Assembly (NCBI GenBank): GCA_030824725.1
Contig: JAPJRE010000092.1
Location: 1 to 12,286, forward strand
From: Sphingomonas sp.
GTDB taxonomy: Bacteria > Pseudomonadota > Alphaproteobacteria > Sphingomonadales > Sphingomonadaceae
DNA: 12,286 nucleotides
Direction of reading: 5' to 3'
Under the pieces are notes generated by a model. The model worked only from the letters and a program-made list of their open reading frames with translations. It was not told the DNA's origin and did no database searches. The position numbers were made by a program, and so were the translations under genes. How positions within the stretch are numbered: position 1 is the stretch's first letter; every line of letters starts with the position of its first letter. Of the stretch, positions 6,440-12,286 are shown piece after piece.

Positions 6440-7273
6440 ATGGAAAACACGCTTGCGCCCGGCCTCTATATCGTCGCCACTCCGATCGGCAATCTCGGTG
6501 ACCTGTCGCCGCGCGCCAGCATGATACTCTCGCAGGCCGATGTGGTTGCAGTGGAAGACAGCCGGGTGACCGCCGGGCTGCTCCGCCATATCGGGGTGAA
6601 ACGGCCGATGCAGCCCTATCACGACCATAATGCCGATGCGGTGCGCCCCGGCCTGATCGCGCGGATGGGGAGCGAGGCGGTGGCGCTGGTCTCGGATGCG
6701 GGCACGCCGCTGATCTCCGATCCCGGCTACAAGCTGGTCCGCGACGCCCGCGCGGCCGGCCACACCGTGGTGACGATCCCCGGCCCCTGCGCCGCGATCG
6801 CCGCGCTGACGCTCGCGGGGCTGCCGACCGACCGCTTCTTTTTTCTCGGCTTCCTGCCCAGCAAGGCACATGCGCGGGCGGAAGCCATCGCGGAAGTCGC
6901 GGCGATCAAGGCGACGTTGGTGCTGTACGAATCGGGCCCGCGCCTGTCCGCCTGCCTTTCGGCCCTGGCCGAGGGGCTGGGCGACCGCGAGGCGGGCGTC
7001 GCGCGCGAGATCACCAAGAAGTTCGAGGAGTGCGTGACCGGCACCCTCTCCACCCTCGCCGCCCGCTATGCCGAGGCGCCGCCCAAGGGCGAGATCGTCA
7101 TCATCGTCGGCCCGCCCGGCGAGGCCCTGCCCGCGACGCTAGAGGACGGCGAGGCGGCGCTGGTGGAGGCGCTGACCCGCCTGCCCGCCTCCAAGGCCGC
7201 GGGCGAGGTGGCCAAGAAGCTGGGGCTCGATCGCAAGGCGCTTTACGCCCGCGCAATGGAACTGAAGGGGTGA
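6440..7273 (+). CDS. rsmI: RsmI, 16S rRNA 2'-O-methyltransferase (C1402)
   Basis: SAM-dependent enzyme that 2'-O-methylates cytidine 1402 of 16S rRNA in the decoding centre. The 277 residues follow the RsmI pattern: LYIVATPIGNLGD (9-21), VVAVEDSRVTAGLLRHIG (35-52), YHDHN (60-64), VSDAGTPLISDPGYKLV (84-100), PGPCAAIAALTLAGLPTDRFFFLGFLP (114-140), REITKKFEE (189-197) and GEIVIIVG (217-224). This is the tetrapyrrole-methylase fold. The familiar ESPHR block reads ESGPR here, a mild variation. The ATG at 6440 lies 11 bp from the divergent lpoA-like start and has no Shine-Dalgarno. The message may therefore be leaderless, or its promoter may lie within the neighbour's coding sequence. yraN follows after a gap holding a palindromic element. 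Confidence 0.95.
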   Translation: MENTLAPGLYIVATPIGNLGDLSPRASMILSQADVVAVEDSRVTAGLLRHIGVKRPMQPYHDHNADAVRPGLIARMGSEAVALVSDAGTPLISDPGYKLVRDARAAGHTVVTIPGPCAAIAALTLAGLPTDRFFFLGFLPSKAHARAEAIAEVAAIKATLVLYESGPRLSACLSALAEGLGDREAGVAREITKKFEECVTGTLSTLAARYAEAPPKGEIVIIVGPPGEALPATLEDGEAALVEALTRLPASKAAGEVAKKLGLDRKALYARAMELKG

Positions 7274-7296
7274 TGCTTCGCCGCTCCCTCTCCGTT

Positions 7297-7391
7297 GTCA
7301 TTCCCGCGAAGGCGGGGATCCATTGGGGTCGTCGGCTCGACTCCTTCCCCAAGCGCACAGGCGAATGGATTCCCGCCTTCGCAGGGACGAC
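7297..7391. repeat. Paired REP-like palindromic element, copy 2 (inverted)
   Basis: This 95-bp unit has the same architecture as the element at 5112-5205 but the opposite orientation. Its left hairpin core TTCCCGC-GAAG-GCGGGGA is followed by TCCATTGGGG, the counterpart of CCCCAATGGA at the right side of copy 1. Its right side GGCGAATGGATTCCC is the reverse complement of the GAATCCATTCGCC side of copy 1, apart from its outermost bases. The right hairpin carries a mismatch. The unit separates rsmI from yraN. Confidence 0.85.
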
Positions 7392-7421
7392 GATGGGTTT
7401 TGTGGCAGCGGGCACACCCCG

Positions 7422-7781
7422 ATGAAAAGCCCAAAGCGCCAGGCCGCCGAGCTGCGCGGCCGCGACGGCGAGCGTCGCGCCGCCTGGTGGCTGTGGCTGC
7501 GCGGCTGGCGCATCCTCGACCAGCGGGTGCGTACCCCCGCAGGCGAAGTCGACATCGTGGCGCGGCGCGGCAGCCTCATTGCCTTCGTCGAGGTGAAGAC
7601 CCGCAAGACCGCCGCCGAGCTCGACTATGCGATCGACGAACGTCGCCTCGCCCGCGTCGCGGCCGCCGCCGAGCTGCTGATGCCACGCTATGCCGCGCCC
7701 GGCGACGATATCCGCGTCGACGTGATCCTCATTGCCCCGCGCACGCTGCCTCGCCATATCGAGAACGCCTGGATCGGGTGA
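7422..7781 (+). CDS. yraN: YraN family protein (UPF0102), endonuclease-like fold
   Basis: Small cytoplasmic protein of 119 residues, the usual length for UPF0102. It has the PD-(D/E)XK-type core: Glu17 in GRDGERRAAWWLWLRGWRIL, then GEVDIVARRGSLIAFVEVKTRK (41-62), where Asp44, Glu57 and Lys59 form the D-ExK signature of Holliday-junction-resolvase-like nucleases. The biochemical function of the family is not established. The start at 7422 gives the conserved N-terminus. An in-frame start at 7323 would translate the palindromic element and is rejected. The gene sits between rsmI and gshB as in other sphingomonads. gshB begins 31 bp downstream behind its own strong ribosome binding site. Confidence 0.9.
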   Translation: MKSPKRQAAELRGRDGERRAAWWLWLRGWRILDQRVRTPAGEVDIVARRGSLIAFVEVKTRKTAAELDYAIDERRLARVAAAAELLMPRYAAPGDDIRVDVILIAPRTLPRHIENAWIG

Positions 7782-7801
7782 CCTAGCCCGGCAAGACACC
7801 C

Positions 7802-7808
7802 AAGGAGG
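7802..7808 (+). promoter_or_regulatory. Strong ribosome binding site of gshB
   Basis: AAGGAGG lies four bases before the ATG at 7813. It decides the gshB start against upstream in-frame codons inside yraN (such as 7732), which would add 27 residues absent from the family. Confidence 0.85.
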
Positions 7809-7812
7809 CCCC

Positions 7813-8766
7813 ATGCTTACCGTCGCCGTGCAGATGGACCCGCTCGATTCGATCAACATCGCAGGCGACTCGACCTTCGCGCTGATGCTCTCCGCCCAGG
7901 CGCGCGGGCATAAGCTGTACCACTACGCGCCCGAGGACCTGAACTACAGCGCCGGCCGCGTCTGGACCAAGGCGCATCCGGTGACGGTGCAGCGCGTCGC
8001 GGGCAACCACTTCAGCTTTGGCGATCCCGTGAGCCTCGATCTCGGCGACGAGGCCGACGTGGTGCTGATGCGCCAGGATCCGCCCTTCGACCTCGGCTAT
8101 ATCACCGCCACCCACCTGCTCGAGCGCATCGCCGATCGCACGCTGGTGGTGAACGACCCGGCCCAGGTCCGCAACGCGCCCGAAAAGGTGTGGGTGCTCG
8201 ATTTCGCGCAGTTCATGCCGCCGACGCTCGTCACCCGCTCGGTCGACGAGGCCAAGGCCTTCCTCGCCGAGCATGGCGAGATCGTCATCAAGCCGCTCCA
8301 CGGCAATGGCGGCAAGGCGATCTTCAAGATCGGCCGCGACGGCGCCAACCTCTCCTCGCTGATCGAAGTGTTCAACACCGCCTATCGCGAGCCGCACATG
8401 GTGCAGGCCTTCCTCCCCGACATCGCCAAGGGCGACAAGCGCATCGTGCTGGTCGACGGGGAGGTCGCAGGCGCAATCAACCGGCTGCCCGGCGAGGGCG
8501 AAATCCGCTCGAACCTTGCGGTCGGCGGATCGGCGGCGAAGACCGAACTGACCGACAAGGAGAAGGAAATCTGCGCCGTGCTGGGGCCCGAACTCAAGAA
8601 GCGCGGGCTCCTTTTCGTCGGCATCGACGTTATCGGGGGGCAATGGCTGACCGAAATCAACGTCACCTCGCCCACGGGCATCGTCGCGATCGACCGGTTC
8701 AACGGCACCGACACGGCGGGCCTGATCTGGGATGCGATCGAGGCCCGGGTGGCCGCGCGCGGCTGA
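7813..8766 (+). CDS. gshB: Glutathione synthetase
   Basis: Cytoplasmic enzyme that ligates gamma-glutamylcysteine and glycine using ATP, the second step of glutathione synthesis. The 317 residues match the prokaryotic family. The N-terminal substrate domain has AVQMDPLDSINIAGDSTFALM (5-25) and VLMRQDPPFDLGYITATHLLE (84-104). The ATP-grasp domain has GEIVIKPLHGNGGKAIFKI (155-173), where the glycine-rich loop closes on ATP, then GDKRIVLVDGEVAGAINRLP (207-226), SNLAVGGSA, and GIDVIGGQWLTEINVTSPTGI (270-290) carrying metal-binding Glu and Asn. The start is set by AAGGAGG. The glutathione made would serve many roles, including the thiol supply needed by a glutaredoxin-type ArsC, but the two loci are not linked in one operon. 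The DedA-family gene follows after 15 bp and is probably co-transcribed. Confidence 0.97.
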   Translation: MLTVAVQMDPLDSINIAGDSTFALMLSAQARGHKLYHYAPEDLNYSAGRVWTKAHPVTVQRVAGNHFSFGDPVSLDLGDEADVVLMRQDPPFDLGYITATHLLERIADRTLVVNDPAQVRNAPEKVWVLDFAQFMPPTLVTRSVDEAKAFLAEHGEIVIKPLHGNGGKAIFKIGRDGANLSSLIEVFNTAYREPHMVQAFLPDIAKGDKRIVLVDGEVAGAINRLPGEGEIRSNLAVGGSAAKTELTDKEKEICAVLGPELKKRGLLFVGIDVIGGQWLTEINVTSPTGIVAIDRFNGTDTAGLIWDAIEARVAARG

Positions 8767-8781
8767 TCGAGGCCTGAGGCG

Positions 8782-9369
8782 ATGGGCATGGTCCTCGGCT
8801 GGGGCTATTGGGGCATCTTCCTGCTGATGGTGCTGGAGAACGTGGTTCCCCCGGTCCCGTCCGAGGCAATCATGGGGATGGCGGGCATCGGCGCGGCGCG
8901 CGGGCATTTCGACCCCGTGCTGCTGGTGCTGGTCGGCACGCTCGGCACGGTGCTCGGCAATCTCTTCTGGTGGGAGATCGGCCGCCGGCTCGGCTATGAG
9001 CGGCTGCAGCCCTTCGTCGCGCGCTGGGGCCGCTGGCTCACCGTCGACTGGCACGATGTCGAGCGGTTCAAGGGCTATTTCGACCGCTGGGGTGGACCCA
9101 CGATCTTCGTGTTCCGCTTCATGCCCTTCGGCCGCACGATCATCTCGCTCCCTGCGGGGTTGATGCACATGCCCTTCTGGAAATTCTGCCTCTACACCGC
9201 CGCGGGCAGCGCCTTGTGGAATGCGGCGCTGGTCGGCGTCGGCTATGGCCTCGGGGCCGCAGTCGCCGAGATCGACCGCTTCGTCACCCCGGCGATCGTC
9301 ATCGGCGTGGCGGCGATGCTGGTCTTCTATGTGTGGCGGGTGCTGACCTGGAAGCCGCGGGAAGCATAG
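8782..9369 (+). CDS. DedA family (VTT domain) membrane protein
   Basis: Inner-membrane protein of 195 residues in the DedA/SNARE-associated superfamily, whose bacterial members are linked to undecaprenyl phosphate or phospholipid translocation and membrane homeostasis. Recognised motifs are VLENVVPPVPSEAIM (17-31) in the first re-entrant segment, GTVLGNLFWWEIGRRLG (55-71) and FRFMPFGRTIISLPAGLMHM (111-130), which holds the conserved arginines. Hydrophobic helices follow near 135-160 and 168-186, and the C-terminus is short and basic. Two start codons, at 8782 and 8788, are possible. GAGG at 8776-8779 is better spaced for 8788, so the protein may begin two residues later. Exact substrate cannot be told from sequence. 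It converges on a minus-strand gene 37 bp downstream, with no visible terminator hairpin between. Confidence 0.9.
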   Translation: MGMVLGWGYWGIFLLMVLENVVPPVPSEAIMGMAGIGAARGHFDPVLLVLVGTLGTVLGNLFWWEIGRRLGYERLQPFVARWGRWLTVDWHDVERFKGYFDRWGGPTIFVFRFMPFGRTIISLPAGLMHMPFWKFCLYTAAGSALWNAALVGVGYGLGAAVAEIDRFVTPAIVIGVAAMLVFYVWRVLTWKPREA

Positions 9370-9406
9370 TCCGCCGCCGCCCGACCAAGCAGACGCCCTC
9401 CACGCG

Positions 9407-9886
9407 CTAATGGTGCATTGGCTGCGGCTGCACCGGCCGGGCCACCGGGCGACGAGCGCCGGCCGGAAGCTCCTCTTCGCCGCTTCCATGTGCGCGAACC
9501 CGCGGGGATGGCTCCGGAATGTCCGGGGCACCCCCGCCCTCTGAAGCCGCCTGCACGATGCCGCTTCTCTCCTCGATGATCGGCGCATACTCTCCTCCGC
9601 CCGGCAAGGGCTGGAGAGAGCCGCCGGACGCCGGCATGCCGATTTTCGGCAGGGGAGTGCCTGCCTCGATATAATAAAATGGAGCGTTCTTGCCTCTTCG
9701 CTGCGCAAGCACACAGTCAATCTCGCGAACCCGCTTGCCGTCACCGATGCAGTAACGCGTCCGACGGGCTACGATTTCCTGCGTCTCCGGCGGAGCATTG
9801 TACTGCTCGACAAAGCCAACGACGATGATTCCGAAACTCACGGCGAGGAAAGCACCAACAGATAGGCGTTTGATTAGCTTTCGCAT
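9407..9886 (-). CDS. Hypothetical membrane-anchored protein
   Basis: Unrecognised 159-residue protein. A basic start (MRKLIKRLS) and a hydrophobic stretch at about residues 9-27 (VGAFLAVSFGIIVVGFV) suggest a signal anchor with the rest outside the cytoplasm. There is no lipobox and no clear signal-peptidase site. The outer part has two cysteines (46 and 58), in RYCIGDGKRVREIDCVLAQRRG, that could pair. An aromatic FYYIEAGTPLPKIG segment follows, and then a Gly/Pro/Glu-rich, probably disordered tail ending in HH. The ATG at 9886 has a G-rich ribosome binding site just upstream on this strand. The 5' half is less GC-rich than neighbouring genes, which may mean later acquisition or relaxed constraint. 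Coding status rests on the open frame, the start signals and the ordered N-terminus. No function is proposed. Confidence 0.65.
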   Translation of the reverse strand: MRKLIKRLSVGAFLAVSFGIIVVGFVEQYNAPPETQEIVARRTRYCIGDGKRVREIDCVLAQRRGKNAPFYYIEAGTPLPKIGMPASGGSLQPLPGGGEYAPIIEERSGIVQAASEGGGAPDIPEPSPRVRAHGSGEEELPAGARRPVARPVQPQPMHH

Positions 9887-10125
9887 CGCACCCCAGCCCC
9901 CTGGATCGAATCGCCCTCAATTCAATATGACTGCACCCAACTGCACACGCAATGCGGCATTTTTTTCAAACTGCCCGCGATAAGCCTCTATTGCTCCTGC
10001 GAATGAATTGCAAAGATATTCCTGCGCCTAAGCCGAATCCCGGGTTGCAGCCTCGCTATTATAGGCCTATCCCGCCCTCGCTTTCGCGGCGCATGTTCAC
10101 GCGACCGCTTTGCTTGGAACCAACC

Positions 10126-10132
10126 AAGGAGA
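10126..10132 (+). promoter_or_regulatory. Ribosome binding site of mdh
   Basis: AAGGAGA lies four bases before the ATG at 10137. It fixes the mdh start over a TTG at 10110 that would add nine residues absent from the family. Confidence 0.85.
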
Positions 10133-10136
10133 TTCC

Positions 10137-11099
10137 ATGGCCCGCAAGAAGATCGCGCTGATCGGCTCCGGCATGATCGGTGGTACGCTCGCGCACCTCG
10201 CCGCCATCAAGGAACTGGGCGACATCGTCCTTTTCGACATCGCTGAGGGCACCCCGCAGGGCAAGGCGCTCGACATCGCGCAGTCCGGCCCGGTCGAAGG
10301 CTTCGACGCCAACCTCAAGGGCGCAAACAGCTACGAGGACATCGCGGGCGCCGACGTCTGCATCGTCACCGCCGGCATCCCGCGCAAGCCGGGCATGAGC
10401 CGCGACGACCTGCTCAAGACCAATCTGGGCGTGATGAAAGCCGTGGGCGAAGGCATCGCCGCGCACGCGCCGGACGCGTTCGTGATCTGCATCACCAACC
10501 CGCTCGACGCGATGGTGTGGGCGCTCCGTGAATTCTCGGGCCTGCCGCACCAGAAGGTCGTCGGCATGGCCGGCGTGCTCGATTCGGCACGCTTCCGCCA
10601 CTTCCTCGCCGAAGAGTTCAACGTCTCGGTCGAGGACGTCACCGCCTTCGTGCTCGGCGGCCACGGCGACACCATGGTCCCGGTGATCGAATATTCGACC
10701 GTCGCCGGCATCCCGGTGCCCGACCTGATCAAGATGGGCTGGTCCACCCAGGAGCGCATCGACGCCATCGTCGCGCGCACCCGTTCGGGCGGCGGCGAGA
10801 TCGTCGGCCTGCTCAAGACCGGCTCGGCCTTCTATGCCCCGGCGACCAGCGCGATCGCAATGGCCGAGAGCTATCTGAAGGACAAGAAGCGCCTGCTTCC
10901 CTGCGCCGCGCACCTCACCGGCCAGTACGGCGTCGATGACCTGTACGTCGGCGTGCCGATCGTGATCGGCAAGGACGGCGTCGAGCGCATCGTCGAGATC
11001 GAGCTGAACCCCACGGCGAAGCAGAATTTCGACGTTTCGGTCGACGCGGTCAAGGAACTGGTCGCGGCATGCAAGTCGATCGACTCCTCGCTCGCCTGA
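10137..11099 (+). CDS. mdh: Malate dehydrogenase (LDH-type, NAD-dependent)
   Basis: TCA-cycle enzyme that oxidises malate to oxaloacetate with NAD. The 320-residue protein belongs to the LDH-like malate dehydrogenases usual in alphaproteobacteria. The Rossmann glycine loop is GSGMIGGTLAHL (10-21), with the acidic NAD-selective residue in VLFDI (31-35). Substrate specificity lies in GIPRKPGMSR (80-89): Arg83, where lactate dehydrogenases have Gln, makes it a malate enzyme, and Arg89 binds carboxylate. ITNPLDAM (119-126), Arg152 in VLDSARFRHF, and the catalytic His176 in GGHGDTMVP complete the site. Expression is probably high, given the strong ribosome binding site, and a 250-bp upstream region carries the promoter. 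The next gene overlaps its last 31 bp, and sucD follows, so the three likely form one transcript. Confidence 0.97.
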   Translation: MARKKIALIGSGMIGGTLAHLAAIKELGDIVLFDIAEGTPQGKALDIAQSGPVEGFDANLKGANSYEDIAGADVCIVTAGIPRKPGMSRDDLLKTNLGVMKAVGEGIAAHAPDAFVICITNPLDAMVWALREFSGLPHQKVVGMAGVLDSARFRHFLAEEFNVSVEDVTAFVLGGHGDTMVPVIEYSTVAGIPVPDLIKMGWSTQERIDAIVARTRSGGGEIVGLLKTGSAFYAPATSAIAMAESYLKDKKRLLPCAAHLTGQYGVDDLYVGVPIVIGKDGVERIVEIELNPTAKQNFDVSVDAVKELVAACKSIDSSLA

Positions 11100-11668
11100 T
11101 CCTGCCCGCGCTCGTCGCGGTGCCGGGCGTCGCTTCCGCACAGGAAGCGATCGCCACGGCACCGACCGAGCCGGTGGCGCTGTTCCGTGCCGTGTGCATG
11201 GGCGGCAGCGCCCGGTTGACTCGCGGCATGTCCGAAGCGGCGACCTATGCGACGCTGCCGCTGCCCGCGCAGCGCGCGATCGGCATCGGTGCTGCCTCGA
11301 CCGCAAATGCCGCCGATGCGCTGAAGGCGCGCGCGCCCGAACCGGCCGCGGTGCCCAACAGCATCTATCGCATCGCCGGCGGCAACACCTATCTGTTCGT
11401 ACCCAAGGCCGGCACCGGCACGGGCACCCTCGCCGAATCCTGCATGGTCCTGTGGATCGGCGGCGGCGACGATTATCTCGCGGCCCGCAAGATCGTGCTG
11501 CCGAGCGAGGAAAAGGTGCCGCTCTATGCGCGCCCCGAATCCAAGCCCGACCGCGCGACCTTCACGGCCGCTTCGTTCGGCACGACGCAATATTCGCTCG
11601 CCACGTTCGGCGGCTGGATTGCGCTGCGCTCCTACACCCCTCCCAGCGACCCGGAAAAGGCGAACTGA
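11069..11668 (+). CDS. Hypothetical exported protein between mdh and sucD
   Basis: Unrecognised 199-residue protein. The N-terminus is a good Sec signal peptide: basic MQVDRLLAR, hydrophobic LILPALVAVPGV, and an ASA site with predicted cleavage after residue 24 (before Gln25). The mature part has two cysteines (43 and 125) that could form a disulfide in the periplasm. It also has several Gly-rich strands (GGNTYLFVPKAGTGTGT and MVLWIGGGDDYLAARKIVLPS) suggesting a beta-rich fold. The ATG at 11069 lies 31 bp inside the end of mdh in another frame. It is preferred because it yields the complete signal peptide. The stop abuts the sucD start with no gap. From memory, a similar small exported protein occupies this place in related genomes. 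No function can be assigned, and a direct role in the TCA cycle is unlikely for a periplasmic protein. Confidence 0.85.
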   Translation: MQVDRLLARLILPALVAVPGVASAQEAIATAPTEPVALFRAVCMGGSARLTRGMSEAATYATLPLPAQRAIGIGAASTANAADALKARAPEPAAVPNSIYRIAGGNTYLFVPKAGTGTGTLAESCMVLWIGGGDDYLAARKIVLPSEEKVPLYARPESKPDRATFTAASFGTTQYSLATFGGWIALRSYTPPSDPEKAN

Positions 11669-12286
11669 ATGAGCATCCTCGTCGACAAGAACACCAAGGT
11701 CATCGTCCAGGGGATGACCGGTGCCACCGGCACGTTCCACACCGAACAGGCGCTTGCCTATGGCACGCAGATGGTCGGCGGCGTTACCCCCGGCAAGGGC
11801 GGTAGCACGCATATCGGCCTGCCCGTGTACGACACGGTCGCCGAAGCCAAGGACAAGACCGGCGCCGACGCCAGCGTGATCTACGTGCCGCCCCCCTTCG
11901 CGGCGGATTCGATCCTCGAGGCGATCGATGCCGAGATTCCGCTGATCGTGGCGATCACCGAAGGCATTCCGGTGCTCGACATGGTCAAGGTGAAGCGCGC
12001 GCTTTCCGGCTCCAAGTCGCGCCTGATCGGCCCGAACTGCCCGGGCGTGCTGACGCCGGGCGAGTGCAAGATCGGCATCATGCCGGGCTCGATCTTCTCC
12101 AAGGGCTCGGTGGGCGTCGTGTCGCGCTCGGGCACGCTCACCTATGAGGCGGTGTTCCAGACCACCAACGCCGGCCTGGGCCAGACCACGGCGGTCGGTA
12201 TCGGCGGTGACCCGGTCAACGGCACCAACTTCATCGACGTGCTCGAGCTGTTCCTCGCCGACGAAGCCACCCAGTCGATCATCATG
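11669..12286 (+). CDS. sucD: Succinyl-CoA synthetase alpha subunit (partial, runs off right edge)
   Basis: The alpha subunit of the TCA-cycle ligase that interconverts succinyl-CoA and succinate with formation of ATP or GTP. The first 206 residues are present. The CoA-binding Rossmann domain includes VIVQGMTGATGTFHTEQAL (11-29) and VGGVTPGKGGSTHIGLPVYDTVAEA (36-60). SVIYVPPPFAADSILEAI, IVAITEGIPVLDM, RLIGPNCPGVLTPGECKIGIMPG (118-140) and VVSRSGTLTYEAV (150-162) follow. The phosphorylated active-site His, near residue 246 in E. coli, lies past the window edge. The start codon follows the stop of the previous gene directly. The partner sucC is not between mdh and sucD and is not seen in this window. 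Confidence 0.96.
   Translation, partial: MSILVDKNTKVIVQGMTGATGTFHTEQALAYGTQMVGGVTPGKGGSTHIGLPVYDTVAEAKDKTGADASVIYVPPPFAADSILEAIDAEIPLIVAITEGIPVLDMVKVKRALSGSKSRLIGPNCPGVLTPGECKIGIMPGSIFSKGSVGVVSRSGTLTYEAVFQTTNAGLGQTTAVGIGGDPVNGTNFIDVLELFLADEATQSIIM

Noticed and set aside
7783..9744. Very long open antisense frame opposite gshB and the DedA gene (about 650 codons)
   Set aside because: It mirrors two well-supported genes in high-GC DNA, where antisense stops are rare. The product is rich in Arg, His and Asp typical of shadow frames and has no recognisable domain.
9952..10161. 69-codon plus-strand frame in the region before mdh
   Set aside because: It runs into mdh in another frame, has no ribosome binding site and no similarity, and mdh has its own clear start.
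10059..11306. Antisense open frame opposite mdh and the exported protein
   Set aside because: A shadow of the GC-rich codon pattern of mdh, with no start signals or protein family.

Overview
The window is GC-rich DNA with alphaproteobacterial gene content and order. An LDH-type malate dehydrogenase lies near sucD, and hemW, an LpoA-like lipoprotein, rsmI, yraN, gshB and a DedA protein form a housekeeping cluster. Both point to the Sphingomonadales, probably Sphingomonas or a close relative. This placement rests on remembered gene order and protein similarity, not on a search.

Region 1 (1-3638) is an accessory arsenic-resistance island. It opens with a hairpin repeat and a wrecked IS630-family transposase on the minus strand (about 90-460). 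A five-gene plus-strand ars operon follows: arsR, a glutaredoxin-type arsC, an ACR3 arsenite permease, arsH and an ArsN1-like acetyltransferase. The genes are 4-11 bp apart or overlap by 1-4 bp. A perfect 11-bp inverted repeat (510-541) covers the arsR start codon and is the likely ArsR operator. Together the genes predict reduction of arsenate, export of arsenite, oxidation of trivalent organoarsenicals and acetylation of an arsinothricin or phosphinothricin-like antibiotic. Positions 3639-3957 hold no recognisable gene.

Region 2 (3958-9369) is the housekeeping cluster. hemW runs rightwards and converges on an LpoA-like lipoprotein gene on the minus strand. That gene diverges from rsmI with only 11 bp between start codons, and yraN, gshB and a DedA-family gene follow. 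Two copies of a roughly 95-bp palindromic element (5112-5205 and 7297-7391) lie in opposite orientation on either side of the lpoA-like/rsmI pair.

Region 3 (9370-12286) begins with an unrecognised membrane-anchored protein on the minus strand and a 250-bp AT-richer intergenic region. A TCA-cycle block follows: mdh, an uncharacterised exported protein overlapping the end of mdh by 31 bp, and sucD, which runs off the right edge. No sucC lies between mdh and sucD.

No RNA genes, CRISPR arrays or intact mobile elements were seen. The least explained items are the two uncharacterised proteins, the paired palindromic element and the compact ars regulatory site. No clearly new system could be demonstrated from the sequence alone.
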